Below, in pieces: positions 1 through 11,187 of a DNA stretch of 64,000 bases. The stretch lies in assembly GCA_028023455.1 (NCBI GenBank), contig JAQFVV010000032.1, positions 2,542,001 through 2,606,000 on the forward strand, read 5' to 3'. The DNA comes from Epiperipatus broadwayi. Taxonomy: Eukaryota > Onychophora > Udeonychophora > Euonychophora > Peripatidae. Numbering within the stretch: the stretch's first letter is position 1; each line of letters opens with the position of its first letter. The translations under genes and the position numbers were made by a program. The notes under the pieces were generated by a model, which was not told where the DNA came from, made no database searches, and saw nothing but the letters and a program-made list of their open reading frames with translations.

Positions 1-2827
1 TTACCTGGCAATACTGGCTCGTATGAAATTTGTTGCTTGTAAAATATCAAAATGTATTTTTGGTCATTTTATCTATTAATTTGTGAACAGTATCATTACT
101 AAGTAAAACTGATTTTATTATATTATGTGACAATTTATGGAAAACTGTACAAAATAGTTCAGAAATTACAACCTAAAACTAAATCTTTGCCAATTGTATA
201 GGGTCTTTCTGTTTTGGAAATTAAAAGGACAATATTGTAAGAGGCCTGTAACTATCATTATTCTGTTGTGCAGAGCAAGCAAAAATATTTGATAATATTG
301 CTTGTTACTCAAATTTGTCATACAATTATTGAAAGTAAGACAAGTCATTATTCATCTTATCTGGATAAATCAATTTTAAATAAGTTCCAGTAAGTAAAAA
401 GGCTTCATGGTCTACAAGTAAGTGTTTTTAACAAATAAGCCCTATTAGTAGTTGTTTTTTTTTTAGTACTAACTGAAAACATTTCAATAATTCACATAAT
501 ATTGACTATATTTCTAATTTGACTTTCATAAGAATGCCATTTTCTTTTCTAAAAAAAAAAAAGAAGTAATAATAAATAAATTATTTTATTACAATAGTAT
601 TTAACAATAAATAGATAATTAAAATTAAATTATTTTATTACACAGACAATTTTATACAATTACTGAAAAGTCAAGAGCGTTATTATAATAGAACCAGAGA
701 TATTAACCATTTATTTCAGCATGCAACATTTTAAAGTAATAAATTATGTAAATCAAACAATTTATATTTTTTTTATTTGAGAAGAAATAACATTAAGTAA
801 CAATAGGGCTAATACAAAACTATTATAATTTTTAACTGGTATAAGTTTGATTCCTAACTTCTTACATAAAAATAACAGATTTAGGCTTTAGATATATGTT
901 TTAAATGCATGCATGTATGTTCATATAAATAAACTTATTCAGATTGTGTTCAGAATTCAATAAAATTCATTTTTAAAAATATTCAGATATTTTTATTAGT
1001 TATATCCCCAAAACATCTCACATAAAAATTAAGCAATTATAATGATTTTCTATTGGAAAAAGAATTCATGTTAATTTAAATTCAAAATGTATATAAAAAT
1101 TTGATTAAAACAATAAAGATTAAATTGAAAAATGAATTAATTAATGAATAAGCATTTTACTAAGCATATTATTTTAAAAAAATTACAATTCATGGGTAAA
1201 TATATTGTATAAAAAATTTTTGGTAGATTTAATTTTTAAAAAAATTTAATTTTTTTCAATTTTGCTTCTTACATAGCAAAAGAATATTTCCTGAATTCAT
1301 TATAAGCATGAAAAAAAAAATCAACTAACCACAATGTATATTATCCTTTTTTTTTTTTTTAAAAAATTAACCTAAAATAAATAAAGTTGCTTATTAATTG
1401 TATAATACAGAAAATTATTTTTTTCTCTCCCTTTTTTTAAACTCAAAATAATATACAATTACAATGACTGCATTTTATAATTAAGAATAATGCATTTTTT
1501 GCCATAAGTAAAATAACATTCATAAGAATTTTAATACATAATATTGATTGAATGAATATATTTTTCCTAATGTACACATTTTATAATTCAATATTTGCTG
1601 TTGTATTTTATCAAAATATGTTTTTGATTACTTACTATATTAATGAACTGGCAATTTTTTTGCTTTTGTAGTAATTAATAATGAAAATCTTTTCTTTGAA
1701 TATATCATAAATAAAAGTACTGATTGTTTTTCAAGAACATTAGATAAAAACCAAATAAAATACATTAATCATATTTTAATTCTATAGTCAAAACATAATA
1801 CTGTATAATGAATAAACTTTATACTGTACATTTTTTGCAATAATTTCACCATTTTATTTCAGTTGATGTAATTTTAATGAAATAAGTGTCCCATAATATC
1901 ATCAATATTACAAAAATGGCCAGATTAGAAAAAAACTTTTTATTTAAAGTTTCATAATTTTTAAAAAAATTGATTGTAGCAAATAATAGATTGTAAATCA
2001 AAATAGCGAATACAAATTAATGCTGATCACTGTGACAAAACCTCAAATAAAGTCTGTTACTTACCAGGGTAAAGTGGATGTCCTTAAATCTATCTTTTGA
2101 ATTATCATAATTGTAGTTTAATGCCATCATAAATATTGTTACTAAATTTATTAAATGCTTAGTTTTTGGATAAGATTAATTTTTACTTTCACCAAAACTT
2201 GGGCAATCATTCTTATATTTAAATTTTTCATGGCTATTTAGAAATTAATCACCTCATGAGTTAATTTCCATTCGTAAATTCCTGTACAATTTTTAAATTA
2301 AAAAAAAAAAAGGAAACGATATGAAAATTAACAGTGTGTTAAGTTTTCATAAAAGACAATGGAATTATATAATATCAAATAAACGGCTGGATGTGATTTT
2401 AATTTAATTACTTAAAATACTTATATTGCAAAAAGCCTATTCAGATTTTATATTAGATAAATCAGAATCAGATTAGTCCTCTTGTGAAATAAAATATTAG
2501 ATGATAAATGATTGTTTTACAATATATATCTGAAAAAAAAAAAGATTAATAGTAAAATAGCTTCCTTCAACAGTTGTAGATGATCTATTAGGTCAAATTT
2601 TTGACATGAACACTGTTTTAAGGCAAAAAAAAAAAAAATCTTAAAGGTGAATTGTGAAATGCAAATCGATAATCAATAGTTTTTCATCTTCTGGAATGAA
2701 TTTAAATTGTTTAGTATTATTGTTAATAATGATTATTCACGCATAAGATAAAATGTTTCAAAGATGGCAATAAGAATATAAAAATAAATCTTGTCTGCTT
2801 TGTTTTTATTGTATAATGTATATAAGT
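1..2827. other. AT-rich non-coding stretch
   Basis: No gene, exon or recognisable transposon end is visible here. The stretch is very AT-rich with many A or T runs of 8-14 bases. By position it lies in the intron downstream of the 19482-19657 exon (minus strand). The first bases contain a sequence that on the minus strand would read CCAG/GTAA, a plausible splice donor, but the possible exon in front of it carries stops in the needed phase. Confidence 0.6.
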
Positions 2828-3479
2828 TGTAATCGAACTGGGGTTTCTATTACCTCTGATGGTTGATTTATTTCCTGATGAGCATATTGTAGGAAGAAAA
2901 TAATTATTGGTGTTGTTACCCCCTTACAACAATATTTCCAGCTCATCAGAGGGTGTAGCATTAAAGAGACTGAAAATATCTAGAAATTTATCCGTTTGGT
3001 TTCCCAAACAGCACCACTAGCAGATTACTACAACCTGGGCATAGCTCAGGAAATGAGATTTCTGTGAAAAAGTACACCGATTGATGAATGATGCAGAATG
3101 AAACTGACAAGATATATTAGTTTTATATAACTATAATTAATTTAATTAACAGTATTTGGATAACACTTCTAATAGCTCATTGCAGTTCAGGTTCCATAGA
3201 TCAATTAGTCCATTTCATCGGTAACTTTTCTGAAGTTGGTTCCATCATTGATCATCATAGTGTCCTTCATTTACATTCATAATCCTGTTCTGCCTGCATT
3301 CACATAGTAGGAGATATCCGTGTGTACATCATGGATACCTCCCTTATCATTTTTCAAGTTTAAATTATCCTTCTGTGAGTTTATATTATCATATGCACAT
3401 ATTCATAGACATGTCTATTGATTCCCTATTGCAATATACTTTTAGGTAAGTTTAATTTATATTTGGATTAATCCTTTTC

Positions 3480-3937
3480 ATCTAATTATTCAGTAACAAA
3501 TAATTATATTCAAATATATTCATATATTTAATTCAGGTATATACACATATTTAATTCATGAACATAGATGCATATTTAACTCCAGTATGAAGACGCATAT
3601 TTAATTTATGTAGACAGACGCATATTTAATTCCTATATGTAGACACAAATTTAATCCATGTATGTAGAAGCATATTTAATTGCTGTATGTAGACACATTT
3701 AATAAATGTAAATAGACGCATATTTAATTCAGACACATATTTAATTCAGGTATATAGACATATTTAATACATGAACATAGATGCTTATTTAATTCCTGTA
3801 TGTTGATGCATATTTAATTCATGTATATAGATGCATATAAGCGCACATTTAATTTATATATATATGGACACATATTTAATTCATATACATAGACGCATAT
3901 TTATTTCATGTATATAGACATATATTTAATCCAGGTA
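3480..3937. repeat. 25-bp AT-rich minisatellite in the LTR
   Basis: About 18 imperfect tandem units of 23-27 bp, each built as CATATTTAATTC followed by ATGTATATAGACG or close variants. The same array occurs in the other LTR copy, at 11160-11190 and 12517-12928, split there by a later insertion. Units near 3830-3860 are the most irregular. The array resumes at 4911-4930 after the TIR element inserted at 3938. Confidence 0.9.
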
Positions 3938-4912
3938 CATCTGGGTCTCGTTTTATGCGGATTATTTTAATGCGATTTTGAAGTTATGCGATTCATGTTT
4001 CTTCTTAATATCTTTCATATTGCACTATATTTATTAGATATCAAGAAATTTAAATTCTTAATAACTTATTTTGACTCGAAATGCTTTTTTTTCCCCCAAA
4101 AAAATATAACGATATATTAGCAGCTAACGTGAATATGGCATGAAGCTGCATTTAGAACTTAGCTTCTATGTAAATAACCTATTTATACTAATGAGTAAAT
4201 AATAATAATAGATTTATACTTGCATATAAAAATATTGCAATAAATATTCAAAAAATTTAAACTTTTAAAACGTATTCTGTTATACATAACAGAAATAAAT
4301 AATCTTTTAGATTTTTAAAAATAAAAAAGAAGATTTTATAAAATGAAAATAATCTTTCTAATAATAATGCATAATATTTTGTTTTGATTGCGATTTCATT
4401 TTTTTAATATAGAAACAGAAACCTATTAACACAGCATAAGACTGAAAGTAGCGCTAGTTGTACATCACATCATGAATAAAAATAAAGTGGCTAATAGGTT
4501 TCTCTGGCCATAATTGCAGAGAGATTCATGACTTTGTTTAAGGAGAAGTCACAATACATCACATCAAATCTGATTTCTAACTAGTTTACAAATGGACACT
4601 AGCAGTAATGATTAAAATATGTATGAAAAAATTAAAATTAAATACTGTAGTAATAAAAAAAGGAAAAAGTTTGTCTTGTATTAATTTGTTTCAAATATTT
4701 GAAATTTTTTATTAGTCATACTTTATTTGCTTATTTTTTTAATACGAATTTTAAAGTAATTTTTCCTTGTTGCTTTGCTTTTATGCGAATTCCGAAAATT
4801 ACAGCACCTCTCCCCCATTTTTCAAGGTAAGTTAAGTCTATTTTTGTGCAATTTTTTTTAATGCGAGTTTTCTGTGGAACCTATCTACCGCATAAAACGA
4901 GACCCAGGTGTA
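3936..4912. mobile_element. pogo/Tigger-like non-autonomous TIR element with TA target duplication
   Basis: The ends form a perfect 20-bp inverted repeat, CTGGGTCTCGTTTTATGCGG at 3941-3960 and its complement at 4889-4908. Including the outer CAT/CAC bases, the element runs from 3938 to 4910 (973 bp) with TA on both sides (3936-3937 and 4911-4912). Removing it restores the local minisatellite unit (GG-TA-TATAG), which supports a TA target site as used by Tc1/mariner/pogo elements. The CTCGTTTTAT-GCG string resembles Tigger-type ends, which I know only from family recall. No transposase is visible, so the element was mobilised in trans. It contains a LINE 3' tail at 4460-4567. Confidence 0.85.
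4460..4567 (+). mobile_element. severely 5'-truncated LINE tail inside the pogo-like element
   Basis: The segment reads as the reverse complement of the tail of the LINE copies at 60121-63917, for example the AGGTTTCTCTGG and GAGAGATTC blocks followed by CATCACATCA. It is bounded on both sides by ACATCACATCA (4461-4471 and 4556-4566). This is either a target duplication or the LINE's own short terminal repeat. Confidence 0.7.
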
Positions 4913-6100
4913 TATAGAAACATATTTCTTATACTCTTTATTATAAAGCTTAACTTTGAATCAGTGTTATAAGTTTTATCATTTAAAAAAAAAAAAATCA
5001 GTGAATTCATTATTGCGTTTCACCATTTCTGTCAACATATTTCAATATACCATTTTTTCTCTTTTAATTTTAATAACAATAATGGCAATTATATTATTCT
5101 ATAAGAAATTATTTTGGTACATGACCTTTTATCATTTTGTTGAATTAATCATTTTAAATAACTATGTTTCATTTTATCTTTCTGAAATGCTTTTCTTACA
5201 GCATTTTCGTAAATACCTTTAAATATTTCAAATGTTATCTAGAGTTTTCTTACCTTCAAATTTATCTGTTGGTGATTCACCACTATTAAAAACTTCATAT
5301 TAAAAAAAGATTTGTCTTAGAGCTGAATGGTATATATTTTCTTTTGGTGGTCACTTAGGCATGTTTTTTTCATATTCATGACTTCTTCATTGTATGGGAA
5401 GGGAGAACAAGCTATATTTTCTAGCCAAACATTCTAGCATTTTCCATGTTGATAGTTTGCTTTTTCATATTGCAGTTTTTCAATAACCATAAGTTTCTCT
5501 TACTAATTACTGCATTTCTTAAATTACTAGCAATGGTGGCTCCAAACTTAGTTGGTCTGCTTATTTTTAAACTCTTCACTGTAGACTGACTAAATACTGA
5601 ACTGCTATTTATTGCAAAGCAACTGTTACAATCAATCAACTGCAACTCGATTGATTGCAATTTTTTAATCATCATTTTTATTCACCCATGCTGACAAACA
5701 TGTTTTTCAAAAACATGTTGACTTCTTTTGCCTAAGGCAAGAAAATGATATCTTTTTTTAATGCACTAATTGTAGCATTTCTATATTGTAATTTGTAAAC
5801 ATTCAGCTCTAACAAAAAAAAAAAATTATATTGGTAGCATTTGAAACCACAGATTTTTAATGATAAAAATTATTTAATTTCTAATTGTACATTTTAAATG
5901 ATAAAAATTAGTTAATTAAATGTGTCATTTAATTTCTAATTGTACATTTTAAATATTGATTTTTCTCTTCTTTTTTACTTCAGAGAACTTAAATTTACCC
6001 TTTTTGTTTTTATAACTGTATCAGCTTTCTTTTTTTAAATCAAACCATTTTAAAATGGGAAAGAGGGAGTAACTTCAGGATATATAAAACGTGTCTGTTA

Positions 6101-6659
6101 TTTGATTACTGCTAAGTCTTATTTATTTTGATTTATTGTTATTTTTTTTAAGATGGAATGACTATTGGTTTAATATTTGTCTGCCTGTTTCCAGCACCAT
6201 TAAGGTCAGAAATCTCATTACAGAACACAAGTTTGCATGCAACACAAGAACATAAGGATTATCTCAGTTTAAGCACAAATACAACTTCCTACCCAGAGGG
6301 CACCTTGGAAAAAAAAAAGCAAAAAAAAAAAAAAAAACGACCAAGAAATACTGACCATGTGCAATGCCTTGCTCATTTACTTCGAGTCTTATAAGCTCCA
6401 CACACATGACATAATTCTATGCCTGGCAGACAATTCAGTATTTTACTGATTAAAATACTAGGTCAAGGGCTTATTTGAAAACAAGTTTAAACTATATATA
6501 GGTGCAGTGCTGATAAAACATTGGAGCATCATGAAACACACTGCATCCCTATGGCAATAAAAATATCAGCATCCACTATCAGCACTGTATGCAAAGCTAT
6601 AATGCTTCCTAATATTTACCCCTAATTTCTTCAAAGTATCTGCTTTCCTCAGTTTTGGT
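6101..6659. other. internal region of the LTR element, no domain recognised
   Basis: This lies between the 3' LTR and the gag remnant of the minus-strand retrotransposon. Open frames occur on both strands but none resembles pol, env or a host gene. A poly(A) tract interrupts it at 6308-6338. No clear polypurine tract was found next to the LTR boundary. Confidence 0.4.
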
Positions 6660-8260
6660 TTCATGGTCTTTCATATTTTTGTTCCTTTGGTTGTATAACT
6701 GCATCCTGCTTTAGGAGACTGAAGATCATGACCAGTTCCCAATAATAACTCTCTATGTTGTGAGGTGATATATTCCTGCTTTGTCCAAATATAGTCACAT
6801 CATGGGATGAAGAACCATATTCCTGATGCATATTTACTTGGTTAATGTTTGATCCACTTCCAGATCTTCTCACTATTCAGGTTCAGTTAGGACTATTTAT
6901 GCTGATTATTGAATTTCTCCTCTTCCATGGTGGTACTTCATTTCTTGTTATGATACTATGGTAGTGCATCATGGTAACTGTAGCATCATGGAGGTATCTT
7001 CCTTTTATATCCAAGAGCACTTATTCTCAGTCCATCATCCCTCCTATATGGGGCTTTACTTGGCAGCTTGGATTCCCCTTTATTTGTTGCCGAGATACCA
7101 CAATTGTTGTAATCTGTTAATAACTCGGTCACCTGCTCAATGGATAGATGATCCGTCCCAATCAGCTTCCTCTCAAAGTAGCTGGGAAAACTATCGGATC
7201 ATCCAGATGATTTGGAGTTCCATTAGTGGATCTGCTATCAGGGCCCTTAACTTGGTCATGTTTTCGGAAGGAGGTATAGGGTTCACCAGGTGGACATTTC
7301 TCCTGCGATGCCTTTTATTTGATGCCATCCTGACAATCATCACTCCAATAAAAGTTCATGAGTGCATTTTTTAAATCATTGAAATTGTTGGGCTGACTAA
7401 AAAAATAACTCCTACTATGCTTGTGCTGCACCCTGTAAATGACTGCAAGCTATTGCCAGTTTCATCTCTTCGGTCGTAGCATTAATACTGAAGTACCTCT
7501 ATAAGCTTTTAAGGCACTCAATAGGTGCTTCATTACAGCGCCTTGCAAAATGTCCATGTTTTAAGGAACTGGTTTACAATCCCTGGCATATAGTCGGTTA
7601 TTGGCATTTCTTGAATAATTTTGTGGAAGTTTTCTTCTAAATTTTGTGTTGGGACTGTTTCTTTCCCTTCATTTGCTTACTGCTTGACAGACATATGATG
7701 CTCTGGTAGTGTATAACCACTTTTTATTTGCAGTTCTTTTACTTGGGTGGTCAAGCTATTCACTTGCTTCTGCATCAATTCCTGGATTCTTTCTATCTTC
7801 ATATCCATGCTTTCACAAATTTGGACCATCTTGACCTCTTGTTCATTCAGACCCTTTGAATTCTCCCATGACCTTTTATTTAACTCTCAATATTTCGTTA
7901 GTAACATTAATTATTTGGTTAATTTTTTCATTTTGACTTTCAATTGCTTCTATAATTTGTTTTTTATCTTCTATTCTTTGCTTATCATTTTCTCTTTGCT
8001 GGTCTTTCTTTTTATTATCCTCTTCTCATTGTTGGTCTCTTTTTGTTATCCTCCTCTTTGTTGGTCTCTTTTTTATTCTCTTCTCTTTGTTTCTTATCAT
8101 CTTCTCTTAAAAGAGGTCTCTTTTTATTTTCAGCTTTAAACATTTCTAGTAGCTGAATTAGTATGAAAGCATCCTCTATTTTCTGGATTCCTTCCATTTG
8201 TTGCTAATCATCCTCTTTTGGGTCCCTTCTTTCTTGCCTTTGTTCTTTGCTAGGAAGATT
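6660..8260 (-). pseudogene. decayed gag of an LTR retrotransposon
   Basis: Read on the minus strand from about 8200, the sequence first encodes a Lys/Glu-rich, coiled-coil-like segment (blocks such as NKKRP and KEEDNKK). Next come capsid-like blocks near 7710-7560 (MPITDYMPGIVNQFLKTW) and near 7480-7400 (ATTEEMKLAIACSHLQGAAQA). The last resembles the conserved 'K...A...L.G.A' helix of Ty3/gypsy-type Gag capsid. Several stops and frameshifts break it, so no intact protein is made. No protease, reverse transcriptase or integrase follows before the 3' LTR, so the copy is either internally deleted or belongs to a gag-only non-autonomous family. The family assignment is inference from residue patterns. 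Confidence 0.55.
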
Positions 8261-8607
8261 CTCAGCTTCCGTGTTCACCATTTGTGTCCTTGCTCTAGTT
8301 ATCATCTATTTTTTATTAACTTGCAATTTACTTCTTTCCTTTGATATTGATTCTTTGACAATTTTATTGATTTCTTTTATTTATCTAACTTTAGCAAGCT
8401 TCCCTCTCCCTCCACTTCATGATTTAGCTAGGAAGATTCTCAGCTTCCGTGTTCACCATTTGTGTCCTTGTTCTAGTTATCATCTATTTTTTATTAACTT
8501 GCAATTTACTTCTTTCCTTTGATATTGATTCTTTGTCCATTTTATTGATTTCTTTTATTTATCTAACTTTAGTAAGCTTCCCTCTCCCTCCACTTCATGA
8601 TTTAGCT
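8247..8607. repeat. tandem duplication, 178-bp unit
   Basis: Two almost identical copies, about 8250-8427 and 8428-8607, both beginning GCTAGGAAGATTC and ending CTTCATGATTTAGCT. Very few differences are visible, so this is a recent duplication in the leader of the LTR element, upstream of gag on the minus strand. Confidence 0.9.
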
Positions 8608-8830
8608 CCAACTTCTCTATTTTGCCTATTTTATTCTTTGTATACCATTCATTTTATTTAACTGCCTCAATTTCCCCTTATTCATTTCACTTCGCATCGT
8701 TACACTGTGTGCACTGTTCACAACTTACTGACTATAATTTGCTTCTGCCTTCCATATTTCTTAATTTATTTTCTTTATCTACTTTTTTCCATCTAGCTTT
8801 TTATACTTATGGGCAGGCTAGATAGATCGG

Positions 8831-8848
8831 GCCTCATGTTGGGAACCA
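8831..8848 (-). promoter_or_regulatory. primer-binding site of the LTR retrotransposon
   Basis: On the minus strand the 5' LTR ends in GGTTACA, followed by TT and then TGGTTCCCAACATGAGGC. This starts with TGG, as a site complementary to a tRNA 3' CCA end must. It also has the TGG-cCCAAC-TGrGGC pattern common in Ty3/gypsy elements. Its position two bases inside the LTR boundary is strong evidence that the 8851 repeat is a 5' LTR on the minus strand. Confidence 0.7.
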
Positions 8849-8945
8849 AATGTAACCAGACTGAGTTTCCATCTTTGATGGTTGATTTATTTCCTGATGA
8901 GCATATTATAGGAAGGAAAACCCGATGCTTACATTACTCCCCTTA

Positions 8946-10341
8946 CAACAATAGGTTGTCGTCGATGGGCCACCATATCCCACTAGATGGTACTGTTTTC
9001 GCGATAAAACACATAAAAATGCCTTTTCCGCGGCCGACACGTTCGAACCCGCATTTTCTATAATACAACTTTTTTGTTGTACTACAGATTGCAGGCCGCT
9101 ATGTTGCATCGCAGTACAGCATGTATGTTTACGCAGCAAATACATTTTCCCAATTACGCACAGTTTATAAAATTGTTACGGCTTGGGGAGAGGGTGTGTT
9201 TTTTTGAATTGGACAGAAGTGTTATTTTCGTTGGTTTTTTTTTTATTTTAAAGTATTGAAATGTTCAGATTTTGTAAAGTAATAATTAACAGAGTTTTTA
9301 CACCGTAGTGTATTGAAGTTTTAAGTAGTAAATGTTGACGAGATATATGTATAAAGTGAATTGGAATTAGGTAACGTGTCAAGGAACGTACTGTTCGTAA
9401 CATTTCCACAAGATATTTTAAGATTGTACCGTGTGTATATTTTTTGCAATAAAAAAGAGCGTTAACACAAAAATGTCCAGAAAGAAAAGTACAATTGTAC
9501 ACTGTTTTTTTAAATGTCATAAAAAGCATATATTATAAACATTTTATATATATATTTGTCGTTGTTTAAAAACGTTTTAGTTTCTTTCTTTTCTCCGACT
9601 ACTGTTATACTTTGTCGAATATAGTTTACGTTTATTGTTATCATTTATTTTATAGATGTTAGTAAAAAAAATATATTTACAAAAAAACGATTTTGATATT
9701 TTTTATTTTAGCATTACAAACAACAGAACACTAACCGTAAACCTAACCCTAAACCTAACCGTAACAACTTTTACTTTTAGTTGTCATTCGATTTGAAATA
9801 AAAAATAGCGGTAAATAACAAAAAAAAAAAGCCGTAACCCCAGTAAAAAAATTTCCGATAGAAAATTGATTTTTCTAATAAAAAGCAAACTAAAAAAGAC
9901 GAATCAAATTGTAATTTGTTTCCTAAAACTAACCCTAAACCTACCGTAACAACTTTTATTTTTAGTTGTCATTCGATTTGAAATGAAAAATAGCGGTAAA
10001 CAACAACAAAAAAAACCGTAACCCCAGTAAAAAAATCTCCGATAAAAAATTGATTTTTCTAATTAAAAGCAAACTAAAAAAGATGAATCAAATTGTAATT
10101 TGTTTATTTTATTTTACATTTATTATTATCATTTAATTTGTATACATTAATAAAAGAATAATATTTGAAATTAAATAATATTTTAAAAAGACGATTTTCT
10201 TCTGTTTTATTTTCGCATTACAAAAAATACATCAAAATGATTATAATTAACGGCCCGGGAATGATCATATTTTATAGTTTAAGCGTGAAAAGTACGCCAT
10301 CAAGTGGGATGTAGTAGCTATTCGACGACAACCCAACAATA
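8946..10341. mobile_element. GG-ended TIR element M1 (1380 bp) with 8-bp target duplication
   Basis: The element spans 8954-10333. Its ends are inverted repeats of about 50 bp with mismatches: GGTTGTCGTCGA at the left, complement at the right, and a shared inner block CCCACTwGATGG. It is flanked by the 8-bp direct repeat CAACAATA (8946-8953 and 10334-10341). The other LTR copy keeps the empty site near 2928-2936 (TTACAACAATATTTCC), which proves the insertion and its size. No transposase is visible. GG termini with an 8-bp duplication fit Merlin-like or Mutator-like elements better than hAT, but the superfamily is inferred. M2 (11196) and M3 (37607) are relatives. Confidence 0.9.
9745..10110. 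repeat. 185-bp tandem duplication with telomere-like CTAACCC blocks
   Basis: Inside M1 two copies of a roughly 185-bp unit follow each other. Both carry AACCCTAAACCTA near the start and CCGTAACCCCAGTAAAAAAAT in the middle. The first is preceded by more CTAACCGTAAACC units from 9731. These blocks look like degenerate telomeric repeats (complement TTAGGG/TTTAGGG), but within a transposon they may simply be a simple-sequence expansion. Confidence 0.8.
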
Positions 10342-10406
10342 TTTCTTGCTCATCAGCGGGTGTATATTAAAGAGACTGAAAACATCTAGAAAATTATGTT
10401 TGGTTT

Positions 10407-10695
10407 CCCAAATGGGGCTACTAGAGTTCCAGATTGCAACAATCTTACCACCCAGATCAAGTTATGCTGAACGTAGCTCAGGAAAGATGAGATTTCTGTG
10501 AACCCAAATGGCACCATTAGAGTTCCAGCTTACAACAATCTTAATTACCCAGATCAAGTTATGTTGAACGTAGCTCAGGAAAGATGAGATTTCTGTGAAC
10601 CCAAATGGCACCACTAGAGTTCCAGCTTACAACAACCTTAATTACCCAGATCATGTTATGTTGGACATAGCTCAGGAAATATGAGATTCCTGTGA
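10407..10695. repeat. three tandem copies of a 97-bp LTR segment
   Basis: Units begin CCCAAATGG at about 10407, 10503 and 10600 and contain GTAGCTCAGGAAAGATGAGA or variants. The other LTR copy has a single unit (about 3002-3075), so the expansion arose in this copy or was lost in the other. Confidence 0.9.
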
Positions 10696-11187
10696 ACAAG
10701 TACACTGATTGATGAATGATGCAAAATGAAACTGATAAGATATATTAGTTTTATATAACCACAATTTATTTAATTAACAGTATTTGGATAACACTCCTAA
10801 TAGTTCATTACAATTCAGGTTACATAGATTAGCTAGTCCATTTCATCGATAACTTCTCTGATGAGTGGTCCCATCATTGATGATCATAATATCCATCATT
10901 TATATTTCATAATCCTGTTCTGCCTGCATTCACATAAATGGGATTTACTTAGATACCCATGTGTACATCACGGATACCACCCTTATCATTTTTCAAGTTT
11001 AAATTCTCCGGTGAGTTTATATTCTCCTCATATGTGCATATTTGTAGACACGTTTATTAATTCCCTAATGCAATATACTCTTAGGTAAGTTTAATTTATA
11101 TTTGGATTAATTCTTTTCATCTAATCATTCATTTAGCCAATAATTATATTCAAATACATTCACATATTTAATTCAGGTATATAGACA

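Larger units (their letters stand above)
2828..6100 (-). mobile_element. long LTR, 3' copy of a minus-strand LTR retrotransposon
   Basis: This block repeats the sequence at 8851-15335 in the same order once insertions in either copy are ignored. It opens with TGTAATC on the plus strand, matching TGTAACC at 8851. Shared landmarks are the opening segment near 2857-2922, the 'AGAGACTGAAAA' segment near 2965, the minisatellite, and a closing 1.1 kb segment (4925-6097 versus 14155-15330). Because a primer-binding site and gag lie between the two blocks on the minus strand, I read them as LTRs rather than a plain segmental duplication. Without the 975-bp TIR insertion the copy is about 2.3 kb, long for an LTR. 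The exact inner boundary near 6100 and the host-site duplication could not be resolved. Confidence 0.6.

Noticed and set aside
1-100. Possible minus-strand exon ending at a CCAG/GTAA donor at the left window edge
   Set aside because: The acceptor candidate near 99-100 gives an exon with an immediate stop in the phase left by the 19482-19657 exon, and the shorter alternative does not resemble SGPL1.
2857-2905. CTGATGA followed by GAAAA in the LTR, considered as a hammerhead
   Set aside because: The bases between the two core blocks cannot form stem II, and the second LTR copy does not preserve the arrangement.
4956-5222. 88-codon plus-strand open frame
   Set aside because: It lies in the duplicated LTR, is Phe/Leu/Ile-rich as expected from T-rich sequence, and the paired copy at 14315 is not conserved as a protein beyond nucleotide identity.
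5421-5675. Minus-strand open frame also present in the other LTR (14589-14783)
   Set aside because: Conservation follows from LTR duplication. There is no recognisable domain, and the frame is shortened differently in each copy.
9030-9055. B-box-like CGTTCGAACCC in M1, considered as a tRNA or SINE
   Set aside because: No A box at proper spacing and the flanks do not form a T-arm stem on either strand.
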